A DNA stretch of 64,000 nucleotides from Pseudomonas putida (GCF_028682175.1 NZ_JANHKS010000001.1:186001-250000), one strand, 5' to 3'; shown: positions 1 to 8,826, counted from the stretch's first letter. Numbers and translations: made by a program. Notes: generated by a model not told the origin, from the sequence alone.

Positions 1-579
1 GCTGTAGTAGATCCTCCGGGCTCCGTGCAAGCGCCAATAGCGAACTCCCGGCCAGCCACTTGGCTGCGCGCCATTACTCAACCTGACAGGATCAGCCGCT
101 ACTTGTCCTATGTGTTGCTCGACCAAGAGCTGATGGGCGTTCACCCAGGACTCATGACGCGGCTCGATGACTACATGCCCTAAAAAGCGAGCTCTCAGGG
201 CGTCGAAGAAGTGACTTGCGACCCGGGCATCGAATGAAAGACAAGGTGGAAGTTGGATCAGCAGGCAGCCAAGCGCGCTGCCCAGTGCCGTGATCTCCAA
301 TAAGAATTTATCAAGCAGCTCTGAGCAGTCCGCGAGCCGGCTCTCATGAGTGATCGACTTGGGGATTTTCACTGAGAAGCGAAAATCTCTGCTTACCGAT
401 GATGCCCACTTCGCGTAGGTTGCAGGTCTGTGCGGGCGATAGAAGGAGCTGTTGATCTCAGCAGCGCCCAGCCGTAGTGCGTAACGTTGCAGATGCGTAC
501 CTTCGCCTTCAAATTCAGGTGCGAACTCCCGTGCCAGCTTCCAGCCAGCGCACCCTACGTAAACCTCTGCGGTTTTCAA
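1..579 (-). CDS. DUF72 (YecE-like) protein, partial
   Basis: The frame is open from a TTG codon at 579 to the left edge of the window (193 codons, no stop), so the C-terminal part lies outside. The translation begins MKTAEVYVGCAGW and then shows EINSSFYRPH, KIPKSITHE, LIQLPP and VIEPRHESW, the spaced motifs of the DUF72/YecE family, a TIM-barrel family of unknown biochemical role. The TTG overlaps the TGA of the upstream gene (TTGA), which indicates translational coupling and decides the start. The family assignment is firm; nothing in the sequence tells the substrate. Confidence 0.85.
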   Translation of the reverse strand, partial: MKTAEVYVGCAGWKLAREFAPEFEGEGTHLQRYALRLGAAEINSSFYRPHRPATYAKWASSVSRDFRFSVKIPKSITHESRLADCSELLDKFLLEITALGSALGCLLIQLPPCLSFDARVASHFFDALRARFLGHVVIEPRHESWVNAHQLLVEQHIGQVAADPVRLSNGAQPSGWPGVRYWRLHGARRIYYS

Positions 580-1007
580 AACAATACCTGTTGCGCGTCA
601 CGCATGAAGATCTCAATGGTCTTAGGGCCGATCCCTTCAAATTCAGCGAGGCGCTTTTCAAACTCTATTCGGTCATGGCTTGCCTGCCGAATGTTCTCAA
701 TTTTGCCGCCGTATTCATCGCTCAGTTTTTTGCTGAGTTTGAGTAAGCGTTGCGCAGTAGATTCGTCGTATCGTGCGTAGCCCCCTTCGCCCAGCATTCT
801 CACCAATTCGCCATGGGTGCACGAGCCTAGCTTGCGCGCGGTATCACGTTGATTCTTTTTGATGATGACCCGGTAGGCAGCTGCGGCGATGTCTGAGCGG
901 ATCCGCTTCCCCATCAGAAAGCTGGCGATAAACCATTTGAATAGGTCGTGCTCATCGTCGCTGCTCAGATCAATATTTAGATCCGCAGCATTGGTAATCT
1001 TGCTCAT
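576..1007 (-). CDS. Helix-hairpin-helix protein, endonuclease III-like
   Basis: A 143-residue protein with a helical N-terminal half and a C-terminal helix-hairpin-helix motif (EFEGIGPKTIEIF, residues about 122-134) as used for non-specific DNA binding in endonuclease III-like proteins. It is much shorter than true endonuclease III (about 210 aa) and lacks the four-cysteine iron-sulfur cluster at the end, so glycosylase activity is not supported. An ATG preceded by GGAGG-like sequence fits as start. It forms a coupled pair with the downstream DUF72 gene. A role in DNA maintenance is inference from the motif only. Confidence 0.7.
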   Translation of the reverse strand: MSKITNAADLNIDLSSDDEHDLFKWFIASFLMGKRIRSDIAAAAYRVIIKKNQRDTARKLGSCTHGELVRMLGEGGYARYDESTAQRLLKLSKKLSDEYGGKIENIRQASHDRIEFEKRLAEFEGIGPKTIEIFMRDAQQVLF

Positions 1008-1112
1008 GGCGCACCTCCTTTAGGCAGCACAATGCCTCGACCACTCGACCACTCGACCAGTTCTGCCAACGCCTATGCCCGCCTTTTTGGAGCGTTCGCG
1101 CCGACCAGAGAG

Positions 1113-1490
1113 TCATTTCGTCCGCAGCGCTTGGATCAACTCGGCCTTGGTCATTTTCGAGCGCCCAGACACATTGCGAGATCGCGCCTCCGTCATGAGA
1201 CTCGCTTTACTCTGACTTTCAAGTGATGACTTAGAGTCTCGACCATGGCCGCTCCGAGTTTGCGCAGCCCTCTTGCCCGAATCCGACTTGGCTTGGGCCT
1301 TTGCAGAGGCAGATGTTTTCTTACCTGAACCCCCCGCCTTCTCACCTCCACCGGACTGCTTGTTCACGGTCGCCCAGGCACGGGCCTGCGCTTCACCTTT
1401 GGGTGTGCCCTTATCCTCGTAGCTTTCTTCAATACGTTCCGCTTTTCGTTTCTGCTCTTCGGTGTATTTAGCTTTGCTTCCACGTGGCAT
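1113..1490 (-). CDS. Rho-N/SAP-like domain protein (plasmid-stabilization-type)
   Basis: A small, very basic protein of about 125 residues. The N-terminus MPRGSKAKYTEEQKRKAERI and the following charged segment match a conserved Pseudomonas protein often labelled plasmid stabilization protein. The middle is a low-complexity Gly/Ser/Lys/Ala stretch, and the last 35 residues (LMTEARSRNVSGRS, then MTKAELIQALR) look like the Rho termination factor N-terminal or SAP-like fold, which binds nucleic acid. I chose the ATG at 1490 rather than an in-frame one five codons upstream because homologs begin MPRG. Function is not known beyond probable nucleic acid binding. Confidence 0.7.
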   Translation of the reverse strand: MPRGSKAKYTEEQKRKAERIEESYEDKGTPKGEAQARAWATVNKQSGGGEKAGGSGKKTSASAKAQAKSDSGKRAAQTRSGHGRDSKSSLESQSKASLMTEARSRNVSGRSKMTKAELIQALRTK

Positions 1491-1713
1491 GACTGATACC
1501 TCCAAATCGAAAATCGACGACGCGCGTTCGCGCCTATGCCATTAGGGAAGTCGATTTTCCCGAGAAAGTTCACCGAGTTTTCTACCAATCCACTGTGCCG
1601 CGAGTCATGCTCGAATCATCGAGTCCCGCTCGTCGCTACAAGAGCACTTCTACCAAGTACTCCACCTCTGAACTCTATACGCGGATGAACTGCGTTCAGA
1701 ACGGAGAATTGCC

Positions 1714-2028
1714 ATGTCAGTTGATAACAACGGGCCAGACGCTGCGTACCCCGGCCCAGATGAGAAAGCGCCTGATACTGGAGAGGGTCATGACTCAGGC
1801 TTGGAAAAAACGCCTTCCGAGCCCAAGCAAGGTTCGCAAGAGCGACCAGAGGACTGGAATCCTCCACCAGGAAATCCAGGCTCTGATCAGGATGCCCAGA
1901 CGAACCGTGAAAACGGCGGCGCGAGTGATGCCCAGGAGTTAGGGTTCGACCCTGACTCGCCAGATGTGACCGATCCTCAGATCGATTCGCCACACCCGGC
2001 GCGCACGAGCAACGACCCTGCGCCCTGA
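1714..2028 (+). CDS. Acidic low-complexity protein, hypothetical
   Basis: A 104-residue hydrophilic protein rich in Asp, Pro, Asn, Gly and Glu with no hydrophobic core, no signal peptide and no recognisable domain; it is probably disordered. A GGAGAA Shine-Dalgarno sequence sits about seven bases before the ATG. Similar acidic small proteins occur at 15996 and 16397 in this window, and such genes are common in Pseudomonas stress-response neighbourhoods. I do not recognise a function. Confidence 0.6.
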   Translation: MSVDNNGPDAAYPGPDEKAPDTGEGHDSGLEKTPSEPKQGSQERPEDWNPPPGNPGSDQDAQTNRENGGASDAQELGFDPDSPDVTDPQIDSPHPARTSNDPAP

Positions 2029-2189
2029 CCGGGTGATCAGCCCCATAGGCTGATAGGCGATTCCTTAATCAACCATCAGCCATCTGGGGTAGATTGCGCT
2101 TTAAACAACGGGGACTAATGACTTTGACTTCAGCCGAGAGATCTATGTCATTGAGGAGGGAATTTTGCCAGAGTCTGGCGGTTCGCCCT

Positions 2190-2384
2190 TCAACGGACGG
2201 CCTTTAAGAGAGCATTTTTTCCTTTCAGTGTCCGCTTCGCGATGACCTTCCCCACTACTAACTCAATTTCCACATAACCCCGCTCCTTCAATACCAGTAG
2301 AAGTGTGAAATCGAGAGGATCGATTGCGCGCGAGGTGTCGTCCTTGAAGGTCGATAGAAGCCTTAGCGCACGAGATTCGAGCAT
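2190..2384 (-). CDS. Small conserved protein, paralog of 9978-10178
   Basis: A 64-residue protein beginning MLESRALRLLSTFKDD. It is clearly related over its whole length to the 66-residue product at 9978-10178 (shared pattern R-LL-TFKDD----DP-DFT---L-ERGYV---L--GK--A-RT--GK), which supports both as real genes. No family is recognised. It is compact, with a predicted helix then strand-like segments, and cytoplasmic since no signal peptide is visible. Confidence 0.6.
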   Translation of the reverse strand: MLESRALRLLSTFKDDTSRAIDPLDFTLLLVLKERGYVEIELVVGKVIAKRTLKGKNALLKAVR

Positions 2385-2670
2385 TGAAAGTCACCTAACG
2401 GCTCATTGATGGCGATTTGTCACCATACTTCATCAGGAGTTCCAAATACGATCTTTCTGTTGAATGGTTCCTATCCGAGCGGTGAATACTCCTCCCCAAA
2501 TTACATCAGCTGGTGGCGAGCCGTTAACACGGCCGTATACCGACATCGTGCGTTTTGGTCTTCCAGCTACCGACGCTTTTGAACGATCCCTACGTACATA
2601 ACTCCAGATAGGTGACCGAAGGGCTATCTGCCGACCATGCGCGAGTGCGTTCGAGAGGCTAAAGGAATCC
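2385..2670. other. Intergenic, no convincing gene
   Basis: No supported gene. A 79-codon minus frame (2433-2672) overlaps the start of the membrane protein gene at 2671 head to head, has no recognisable motif and is likely chance; the stretch probably holds the promoter of the 2671-3225 pair. Confidence 0.5.
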
Positions 2671-2922
2671 ATGGATATTATTCAATGGCCTGCCATGGTT
2701 GTGATTCTGGTCGCATCATGGCTGGCAGCATCCCAGCGTGCCAAAAGGCGAAAGCTCGCTTTCCTAGGCTTCATCCTCGGCAACCTATTGTGGATCGTCT
2801 GGGGGCTGTATGTAGAGGCTTACGCCCTTGCTTTGCTGGACGGAATACTGTGTGGAATGAATATCAGGGGCTTTATGAAAAACAGGACAGCCACTCAGCG
2901 AGGGGAGCCCGATGCGCTTTGA
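2671..2922 (+). CDS. Small three-segment membrane protein, tandem copy 1
   Basis: An 83-residue protein with about three hydrophobic segments (residues 5-20, 30-46 and 50-65), beginning MDIIQWPAMVVILVASWLAA. It is a tandem paralog of the next gene: both share the opening -W-QWPAM, a SQ-A-RR turn, the GF-L-N-LWI-WGL segment and a final MN-RGF-KN. The segment arrangement and the N-RG--KN ending recall small transporter-like membrane proteins annotated in Pseudomonas as amino acid transporter-like, but a transport role is unproven. An AAAGGA site precedes the ATG. Confidence 0.7.
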   Translation: MDIIQWPAMVVILVASWLAASQRAKRRKLAFLGFILGNLLWIVWGLYVEAYALALLDGILCGMNIRGFMKNRTATQRGEPDAL

Positions 2923-2958
2923 AGCTAGTTTCAATCCCAGGCCTCAGGGGCAGTTAAC

Positions 2959-3225
2959 ATGGTGAACAGCGTTGACTGGGTGCAGTGGCCGGCGATGCTG
3001 GTTACCGTTCTTGCAGCGTGGCTCATTGGCTCGCAGCAAGCGCGGCGGAGAATGACAGGGTTCTGGTGCTTCATCCTGAGCAATATCCTATGGATTATCT
3101 GGGGGCTTTCGGCTCATGCCTATGCATTGATCGTCCTGCAGGTATGCCTGTTCGCGATGAACCTTCGCGGGTTCAGAAAAAATTTCAGAAGCCGTAACGG
3201 CTCCCCAAAAGAGCAAAGTAATTAG
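2959..3225 (+). CDS. Small three-segment membrane protein, tandem copy 2
   Basis: An 88-residue inner membrane protein that starts 36 bases after the stop of its paralog at 2671-2922. It has the same three hydrophobic segments and the same conserved turns (SQQARRR, LSNILWIIWGL, MNLRGFRKN), with a longer basic tail. The pair is most simply a tandem duplication and might form a heteromer, since small three-segment membrane proteins commonly act as dimers; this is inference. No signal peptide is visible apart from the first segment. Confidence 0.7.
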   Translation: MVNSVDWVQWPAMLVTVLAAWLIGSQQARRRMTGFWCFILSNILWIIWGLSAHAYALIVLQVCLFAMNLRGFRKNFRSRNGSPKEQSN

Positions 3226-3234
3226 CGTTTCTGG

Positions 3235-4200
3235 TCACAGGGAAACTCCCGTCCACGTTTCGGAAATGCGCCAGAGGTGCTCGGAGAATTCTGGATTGGC
3301 CGCCCAACTTGCCACTCCCTTGCGACCTATCTCGGCGCCGTTGATCGGCGCGATGTTGCAGTCTTCGCAGTAGACGCCGCCCTTGCCATTCAGCTCAGGG
3401 CTGGTTGCGCACCACAAACCCGTTGCCGCTCCCTGCTCCAGGGTTTTGAGACCGAGCTGCGGTGCGACCTTTTGCTGGCCATTCTCATCATAGACGTCGA
3501 ACGCGTCGATCTCTGCACGGCTCAGATGGCGTCCCAAGTCAGTCAGGATCTGACCGGGGTGAAGCGAAAACGCGCGCACGCCGAGACCAGAACCGCGATG
3601 GTCGAGACCCATTGCGAACAGCGCGTTGGCTGTTTTCGACTGACCATACGCCGCCCATTTATCATACGGACGATGAGTGAAGTCGATGTCATCAAAGTCG
3701 ACACCTGCAATCTGATGTCCTCGCGATGACACCGCAATCACCCGAGCAGTGCGAGCCGCGATAAGGGCTGGCCACAGACCGCACACTAGACGGAAGTGCC
3801 CCAGATGGTTGATCGCGAACTGACTTTCGTGCCCATCAACATCTCGTGCCAAGGGCGAGGCCATGACGCCCGCACAATTGATCAATAACGAAAGCGGTTG
3901 TCCGCGCTGAACGAATTGAGCGGCGAAAGCTTGAATGGAGTCGGGATTAATCAGATCCATCGGGTGGACAGTGACACCCTCCTCGCCCGCCAGAGCCTTG
4001 CGCGCACGATCAGGATCTCTGGCCGGAACTATGACCTGAGCACCTGCACGGGCCAGGCTTTTAGCGGTGACCAGCCCTAAGCCGGAGTATCCACCGGTGA
4101 CAACGGCCAGATGCCCAGCTAGATCCACCCCGGCCATGACTTCAGTCGCAGTAGTGGCAGCGGTGAAAGTTGAAACAAGAGGTTCCTGCGGCGTTGTCAT
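3235..4200 (-). CDS. SDR family oxidoreductase, retinol dehydrogenase-like
   Basis: A 321-residue short-chain dehydrogenase. The nucleotide-binding motif TGGYSGLG is at residues 35-42, LINCAG at 107-111, the NHLGHF segment at about 131-136 is typical of the WWOX/retinol-dehydrogenase-like branch, and the catalytic YGQSK places Tyr185 and Lys189, with SSR at 158-160. It should reduce or oxidise a carbonyl or alcohol with NAD(P)(H); the substrate cannot be told. It is divergent from an AraC-type activator gene that starts within 100 bases, which suggests regulation by that protein. Confidence 0.85.
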   Translation of the reverse strand: MTTPQEPLVSTFTAATTATEVMAGVDLAGHLAVVTGGYSGLGLVTAKSLARAGAQVIVPARDPDRARKALAGEEGVTVHPMDLINPDSIQAFAAQFVQRGQPLSLLINCAGVMASPLARDVDGHESQFAINHLGHFRLVCGLWPALIAARTARVIAVSSRGHQIAGVDFDDIDFTHRPYDKWAAYGQSKTANALFAMGLDHRGSGLGVRAFSLHPGQILTDLGRHLSRAEIDAFDVYDENGQQKVAPQLGLKTLEQGAATGLWCATSPELNGKGGVYCEDCNIAPINGAEIGRKGVASWAANPEFSEHLWRISETWTGVSL

Positions 4201-4285
4201 GATGGGCTCCCAGTTGGATGGCGTGAGCGCCCATTGTTCTTTAACATGCCTGGACGAAACAGTTCAGATAATCCAGGTTTCTGTC

Positions 4286-5218
4286 TTGATCATCCAAAAT
4301 CCCGTTTCAGATCCCTTATCCGACGTACTCGCGCTGGCAGGGCTTCGCGCCGCATGCTCCGTACGCCTGCAGGCAGGTGGGCAATGGGCCCTGCGTTTTC
4401 GACCGATTGAACTCAAATTCAACGTCGTGCGACGTGGTCAGTGCTGGCTGCGCATCGAAGGCAGCCAGCCGCGTCAATTGCGGGCGGGCGACTGCTTCGT
4501 GATTTCTCGCACCCCGTTCATCCTGGCGAGCGATCCGGAGGGCGATGCGATCAATGCGTCCGAGGCCTTCGCCCAGTCCAGCACACTCGCCACCTTGGGT
4601 GCCGGTGATGATGTGGAATTATTGGGCGGCAGTGTGAGCCTGATCAATGCCGGCGCCGGCCAGTTTCTGTCGCTGCTGCCGCCTGCGATCATCATCAGTG
4701 CAGCATCGGGTGCCGCCTCGTCGTTTGCCTGGTTGCTGGATGAACTGGATAGAGAATGGCAGTCAACGCAACCAGGCGCCAACGCCATGTGCAACGACCT
4801 GCTTCGTCTGATTTTCCTCCATGGGTTGCGCCATCACATCAGCACAGCCGATGTCGCCGACCTTGCCTGGCTGGGAGGCCTGCGCGACCCTACTATCGCG
4901 AAAGTGATGCGCGCCATTCATGGTGCCCCGGAGAAATCTTGGACATTGGCACAGATGGCGGAGATCGCTTGTATGTCGCGATCCAGCTTCGCCGCACTGT
5001 TCAAGCACCGGGTAGGACATTCTCCTGTCGAGTACGCGACTCGCTGGCGCATGCAAGTTGCTGCATCCAGGTTGTGCACGGGCCGTGACAGTGTGGCGAC
5101 AGTCGCTGCCTCCCTGGGTTATCTGTCCGATGCTGCTTTTGGAGTGGCCTTCCGTCGAGTTCACGGGCAATCGCCTGGTCAGTATCGGCGAGACGCAATG
5201 CGTGAACACATTCAATAG
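4286..5218 (+). CDS. AraC family regulator with cupin_6-type N-terminus
   Basis: A transcription regulator with an N-terminal AraC-binding-like cupin domain (LRFRPIELKFNVVRRGQCWL and the RAGDCFVISR turn) and a C-terminal pair of helix-turn-helix motifs (LAQMAEIACMSRSSFAALFK and ATVAASLGYLSDAAFGVAFR) ending P-QYRR. The frame is open from 4067, but the conserved part begins only near 4286, where a TTG codon gives MIIQNPVSDPLSDVL; the start is therefore uncertain. It lies divergent to the SDR gene and directly upstream of a truncated carboxymuconolactone-decarboxylase gene, a usual neighbour of this regulator subfamily. Confidence 0.85.
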   Translation: MIIQNPVSDPLSDVLALAGLRAACSVRLQAGGQWALRFRPIELKFNVVRRGQCWLRIEGSQPRQLRAGDCFVISRTPFILASDPEGDAINASEAFAQSSTLATLGAGDDVELLGGSVSLINAGAGQFLSLLPPAIIISAASGAASSFAWLLDELDREWQSTQPGANAMCNDLLRLIFLHGLRHHISTADVADLAWLGGLRDPTIAKVMRAIHGAPEKSWTLAQMAEIACMSRSSFAALFKHRVGHSPVEYATRWRMQVAASRLCTGRDSVATVAASLGYLSDAAFGVAFRRVHGQSPGQYRRDAMREHIQ

Positions 5219-5390
5219 CAGCACTGCGCGCTCTGATTGGCACTCAACCCGGAAAGTCACGATGAGGATCAGCAGATATTGGATCAAACTCACCATGGCT
5301 TAGTTGAAAGGTCTCTTCTTGGCCCAGTGTGACTAGGCCACCCGTGATTACAGTGGGTTCCAGCAAATCAATCCACTGTGAGTGACCGCC

Positions 5391-5444
5391 ATGAACAATC
5401 GCCTTGATTACTTCAAACTCTCTCCTCAGGCTTGTGGGAGTATG
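5391..5444 (+). pseudogene. Truncated carboxymuconolactone decarboxylase-family gene (5' end only)
   Basis: From the ATG at 5391 the frame reads MNNRLDYFKLSPQACGSM, which matches the usual opening of carboxymuconolactone decarboxylase/AhpD-like proteins (a -RLDYFK--P-A----M pattern). Similarity stops after about 18 codons exactly where the duplicated block described at 5440-5850 begins. The rest of the gene (about 130 codons) is missing. The short length limits certainty. Confidence 0.5.
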
Positions 5445-5850
5445 AAAGCCCGCAGGGCCGAGACTAAGCGGGTACCGCGAGGGCTCGGTTTACGACAGCC
5501 GTCCCCTACAGGCGGCCCATCCCAAAAGCCATTTCAATGGGCGGATCCAAAAAGAGTAAGACATGAAGGATGCCCCTCACTGAAGCTTACAGCGACCTGA
5601 TTCAAAATTAGATTGAGCTCACTTCGACGCTCCAATTACTGACCGATGAAGCGGCCTCACGCGGCGTATCAGCCACTCATATCACCGACCTGCGAAAGAG
5701 GATGGAGAGCTTCGACTCTATCTCAACGCCCTGTCCAAAAGTTTGATGGAGCGTCGCGACAACGTTGAGGACTACCGCTGCGATCAGGATCAGCCTGGTA
5801 CTGTTTCAACTTAAACGATCCCCCTCAGCATCGACACTCACCATCGCATT
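5440..5850. repeat. Decayed copy A of a 0.4-kb block (copy B at about 14985-15420)
   Basis: The two segments align over about 400 bases: a shared leader with GAAAGCCCGCAGGGCC or its near match, ACGACAGCCGTC followed by GGCGGCCCA, a small-protein gene, and the 3' end of a convergent gene. Copy A carries frameshifts, internal stops and deletions, while copy B encodes intact genes. Copy A begins inside the remnant at 5391 and ends just before the SDR stop at 5871. Confidence 0.8.
5563..5793 (+). pseudogene. Broken copy of the small protein gene at 15131-15361
   Basis: The ATG, the AGCGACCTGATTCA segment and the GCGGCCTC-CGCGGCGTATCAGC segment match the intact gene. An extra base after the sixth codon puts a TGA in frame, AATTAG creates another stop, and there is a small deletion near 5715. 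It cannot make the full 76-residue protein. Base changes are spread along the whole copy, so the decay is not recent. Confidence 0.8.
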
Positions 5851-5870
5851 GAGTGATGAACAAGATGCGA

Positions 5871-6590
5871 TCACCACGGGACGGTTTCGCCTTTCCGATC
5901 AATATATTTCAGACCTTGCTTGCCCTGCTGTGAAAGCAAGGATGTGACGATTTCTGAGATTGTTTCTTCTAGGCTGAACGCAGCATCTGGCCCTCCGAGT
6001 GCCGTGCGAATCCAGCCCGGAGCCATTAGCACCAAGGATCGGCGGTCTTCGGCGTGCCGAGCAGCATAGCTACGCATGTACATATTAAGTGCTGCCTTGC
6101 TCCCCCGATAAACCTCGTGACCGCCTTTCTCGTTGTTACTCACGCTGCCTTGTCCTGAGGACATGACGCCGATCAGTCCTTCAGCGGACACCAAGGATTG
6201 CAGGCCTTCGATCACACGCATTGGACTCAGCGCATTGGTGATCATGACTCGTACGAAATCGTCTGTTGAAACTTCTGCAATCGTTTCGTCCTGATTGTCA
6301 TTGGCGGTACCCGCATTGACGAAAAGTATATCGAAGCGTCTTTCAGCCAAGCGCCCCTTCAGCGCTTTAATTTCGTCGGGTTGCGTGATGTCCAGTGACT
6401 CAATCTCGACACGACCTTCGTATCTGACGGCTAAATCATGCAGCTGCGTTCTGGCAGTGCCTCGAATCGTCCCTGTAACGTTCCATCCCCTCTCCAGAAA
6501 CTCCGCAGCCATGGCATAGCCGATGCCGCGCGATGCGCCGATAATGAGAACGTTGCGGGACAAGGCTTTAGATTCAGTCGCTGACATCAT
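5871..6590 (-). CDS. SDR family oxidoreductase
   Basis: A 239-residue classical short-chain dehydrogenase with GASRGIG at residues 18-24, the FVNAG motif, SSGQGS in the catalytic serine strand and YRGSK holding the catalytic Tyr and Lys. The length and the MAPGWIRT segment resemble C-factor/YciK-like short SDRs. The substrate is not evident. It is divergent from a LysR gene with a 125-base shared upstream region, so it is probably the target of that regulator. Confidence 0.85.
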   Translation of the reverse strand: MMSATESKALSRNVLIIGASRGIGYAMAAEFLERGWNVTGTIRGTARTQLHDLAVRYEGRVEIESLDITQPDEIKALKGRLAERRFDILFVNAGTANDNQDETIAEVSTDDFVRVMITNALSPMRVIEGLQSLVSAEGLIGVMSSGQGSVSNNEKGGHEVYRGSKAALNMYMRSYAARHAEDRRSLVLMAPGWIRTALGGPDAAFSLEETISEIVTSLLSQQGKQGLKYIDRKGETVPW

Positions 6591-6715
6591 TCATCTCCGT
6601 TGCTGGTTGGTCATCTCACTATAGGAAACCGACCCAAGAAGCGGTAGACGCATGAAGATCACAATACAGTTGCACCAAACGCCTCATCCTAAATACCTTT
6701 TGAAACCGGACTTTC

Positions 6716-7645
6716 ATGAGCGATCTTGATCTAAATCTTCTCTTGTCCCTTGATATGTTGCTTGCAGAATGCAGCGTCACCAAAGCTGCGCATCGGCTGC
6801 ATGTCAGTACCTCGGCGATGAGCCGCACGCTTTCGCGTTTGCGCAAGGTCACTGGCGATCCCCTTTTGGTGAGGGCCGGGCGAGCGTTGGTTCCTACCCC
6901 TCGCGCCTTGGAAATACGTGATCAGGTTCATGAAGTGACCCGTGACGCCAAGGCTATTCTGCGCCCCCAAGCCAGCGACCTTGATATGGCCTCGATCACC
7001 GGGACTTTCACCATCCGGGCCAGCCAGTGTTTCATGAAGTGGCTTTCTGGCCCTGTGGTAACGGCGGTAAGCCAACTGGCACCGCGCATGTGTTTAAGGT
7101 TCGAAGCCCGCCCGCAGAAAGACGCGCAGCCACTTCGTGAGGGAGTGGTCGACCTGGATATTGGTCTGATTGAAACACTAGCCCCGGAGATTCGAACCCG
7201 TTTCCTTTTCCATGACGCTTACGTAGGGGTTGTTCGAGAGGGACATGCGATCTTAAAGGGGGGGAAAGTGACGGCGCAGGATTTCGCCGCATTCGATCAT
7301 GTATCAGCGTTGCAGGAAGGAGCGGGAACCGAGCTGCTCAGGAATGAGCTTGAGTCATTTGGCCTGGAGCGCAGAGTGAGGGTTGTAGTACCGAGTTACC
7401 AAGACGCAATGCGGATAGTTCGCCAATCAGAGCTGATCGGTTTAGTCCCTCGCTCCTGCCTGGGTATCCCTCATTTACAAGGGCCCACTTTAGATGTGAG
7501 CATATTTGAACTCCCCGCATCGCTCCCTGGTTTTCAGATCTCAGCGATGTGGCATCCCCGGATGGACGCTGATCCAGTACATCGATCTTTGAGGAACTGC
7601 ATCATTTCGGTATGCCAGGAAGCCTATCCTGTTGAGGATGTTTGA
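6716..7645 (+). CDS. LysR family regulator
   Basis: A 309-residue LysR-type protein. The N-terminal winged helix-turn-helix reads DLNLLLSLDMLLAE then VTKAAHRLHVSTSAMSRTLS, followed by the linker helix and a substrate-binding domain from about residue 90. The subfamily with the DLNLL opening and a short RFEARPQ segment resembles NodD/SyrM-like and PcaQ-like branches. It most likely controls the divergent SDR gene at 5871-6590 and itself. Confidence 0.9.
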   Translation: MSDLDLNLLLSLDMLLAECSVTKAAHRLHVSTSAMSRTLSRLRKVTGDPLLVRAGRALVPTPRALEIRDQVHEVTRDAKAILRPQASDLDMASITGTFTIRASQCFMKWLSGPVVTAVSQLAPRMCLRFEARPQKDAQPLREGVVDLDIGLIETLAPEIRTRFLFHDAYVGVVREGHAILKGGKVTAQDFAAFDHVSALQEGAGTELLRNELESFGLERRVRVVVPSYQDAMRIVRQSELIGLVPRSCLGIPHLQGPTLDVSIFELPASLPGFQISAMWHPRMDADPVHRSLRNCIISVCQEAYPVEDV

Positions 7646-7932
7646 GTGCGAACACAGCGTGGGCCGAGCAAGAGATACCTAGAATATGTGTCCCGCGTTT
7701 CACGCTTATATGCCGTAGGACTAGCGGGGTCGGCAACTGGAAATCGGTCGAAATCCCGATGCCGTCAGCCCCTTACGATTGAGTATTTGGGACGCTCCGC
7801 ATAGGTCTGCCGCATTGTCTTTGCTGCGTAGCTACCCATCCATAGCTATTATCCACCACAAATTTTCGGGGCACGCCTACAGACAAATGCAGGCCACGCA
7901 GACCGCACCAGACTAAGCTTTGCGGCTGCCAC

Positions 7933-8787
7933 CTACAACCGAAATGAGGTCTGCATTGCACGCGCCAACAACTCAACGGCCTCATCCTTATGAGACGCTG
8001 CACTGCGCATCAGTACGATGTAATACTCTGGGATAGCGGGCATTCCCTGGAGTATCTGCATACGTTCTGTGACCTTGCCACGGTCGATCAAGCTCACTGC
8101 CAATCCGGCCTCAACGCATGCCTTTACCGCCTGACTGGAGAGGCTTTCGAGCACGATGCGCGAACGCCGACCTGACACCTTGAGCGATTCAAGCATGGCC
8201 GCGCGATAGCAGCATTGCACTGTATGTACAGCCAAAGGCAATGGATCATCGTACGCCACAGAGGTACTCCTCGGGCCGACCCAGACCGGTGTTGTCGACA
8301 TCAAAATCTGGGTGTCCCCGTCGACATCCCCAAGAGGCTCAGACACCACGGCAGCTTCCAATTCGCCGCGCCGGATCCACTCCTTTAGAACAGGACTGGG
8401 CGCCGTTTTGAGTTCCAGTATTACGTTTGGCCAGGTGGAAGTGAACGTGGGCAGAATTTCCGTGATGACATGAGTTGCGTACTCATCTGGTACTCCCAAT
8501 CTGATACGTCCGGCGAGACGAGTGCCGTGCAGATCAGCCAATGCCTGATCATGCGTTCGTAACAACGGTTCAGTCGAGATCAGCAAGCGCCTGCCCAGGT
8601 CGGTCAGGGAAAGTGACTGGTTATCGCGATTTAACAGCCGACCACCCGCCACATTTTCTAGACGCTGAATGTGAACGCTGACCGCCGCCGCACTCTTATG
8701 CAAATGCTCGGCTGCCTTCCTGAATTTTCCAATGCGTACCACCGCATGAAAAGTGCGCAACAGGTCAATGTCTAATATTACAGACAT
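7933..8787 (-). CDS. LysR family regulator
   Basis: A 284-residue LysR-type regulator with the N-terminal helix-turn-helix FRKAAEHLHKSAAAVSVHIQ at about residues 22-41 and a C-terminal effector domain. It is divergent from the EamA-type exporter at 8888-9823 with exactly 100 bases between the two starts, the classic layout for a LysR protein that controls a neighbouring exporter of its effector. A TCAAT-N5-ATTGA palindrome in that space is a candidate operator. Confidence 0.9.
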   Translation of the reverse strand: MSVILDIDLLRTFHAVVRIGKFRKAAEHLHKSAAAVSVHIQRLENVAGGRLLNRDNQSLSLTDLGRRLLISTEPLLRTHDQALADLHGTRLAGRIRLGVPDEYATHVITEILPTFTSTWPNVILELKTAPSPVLKEWIRRGELEAAVVSEPLGDVDGDTQILMSTTPVWVGPRSTSVAYDDPLPLAVHTVQCCYRAAMLESLKVSGRRSRIVLESLSSQAVKACVEAGLAVSLIDRGKVTERMQILQGMPAIPEYYIVLMRSAASHKDEAVELLARAMQTSFRL

Positions 8788-8811
8788 AATCCACCATTCT
8801 TAAACAGATTC

Positions 8812-8826
8812 TCAATTATATATTGA
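8812..8826. promoter_or_regulatory. Candidate LysR operator
   Basis: The palindrome TCAAT-TATAT-ATTGA (T-N11-A type) lies in the AT-rich 100-base region between the divergent LysR and EamA genes. This position and form fit a LysR binding site; binding is inferred. Confidence 0.45.

Noticed and set aside
2433..2672. 79-codon minus frame upstream of the membrane pair
   Set aside because: It overlaps the start of the 2671 gene head to head and has no recognisable feature.
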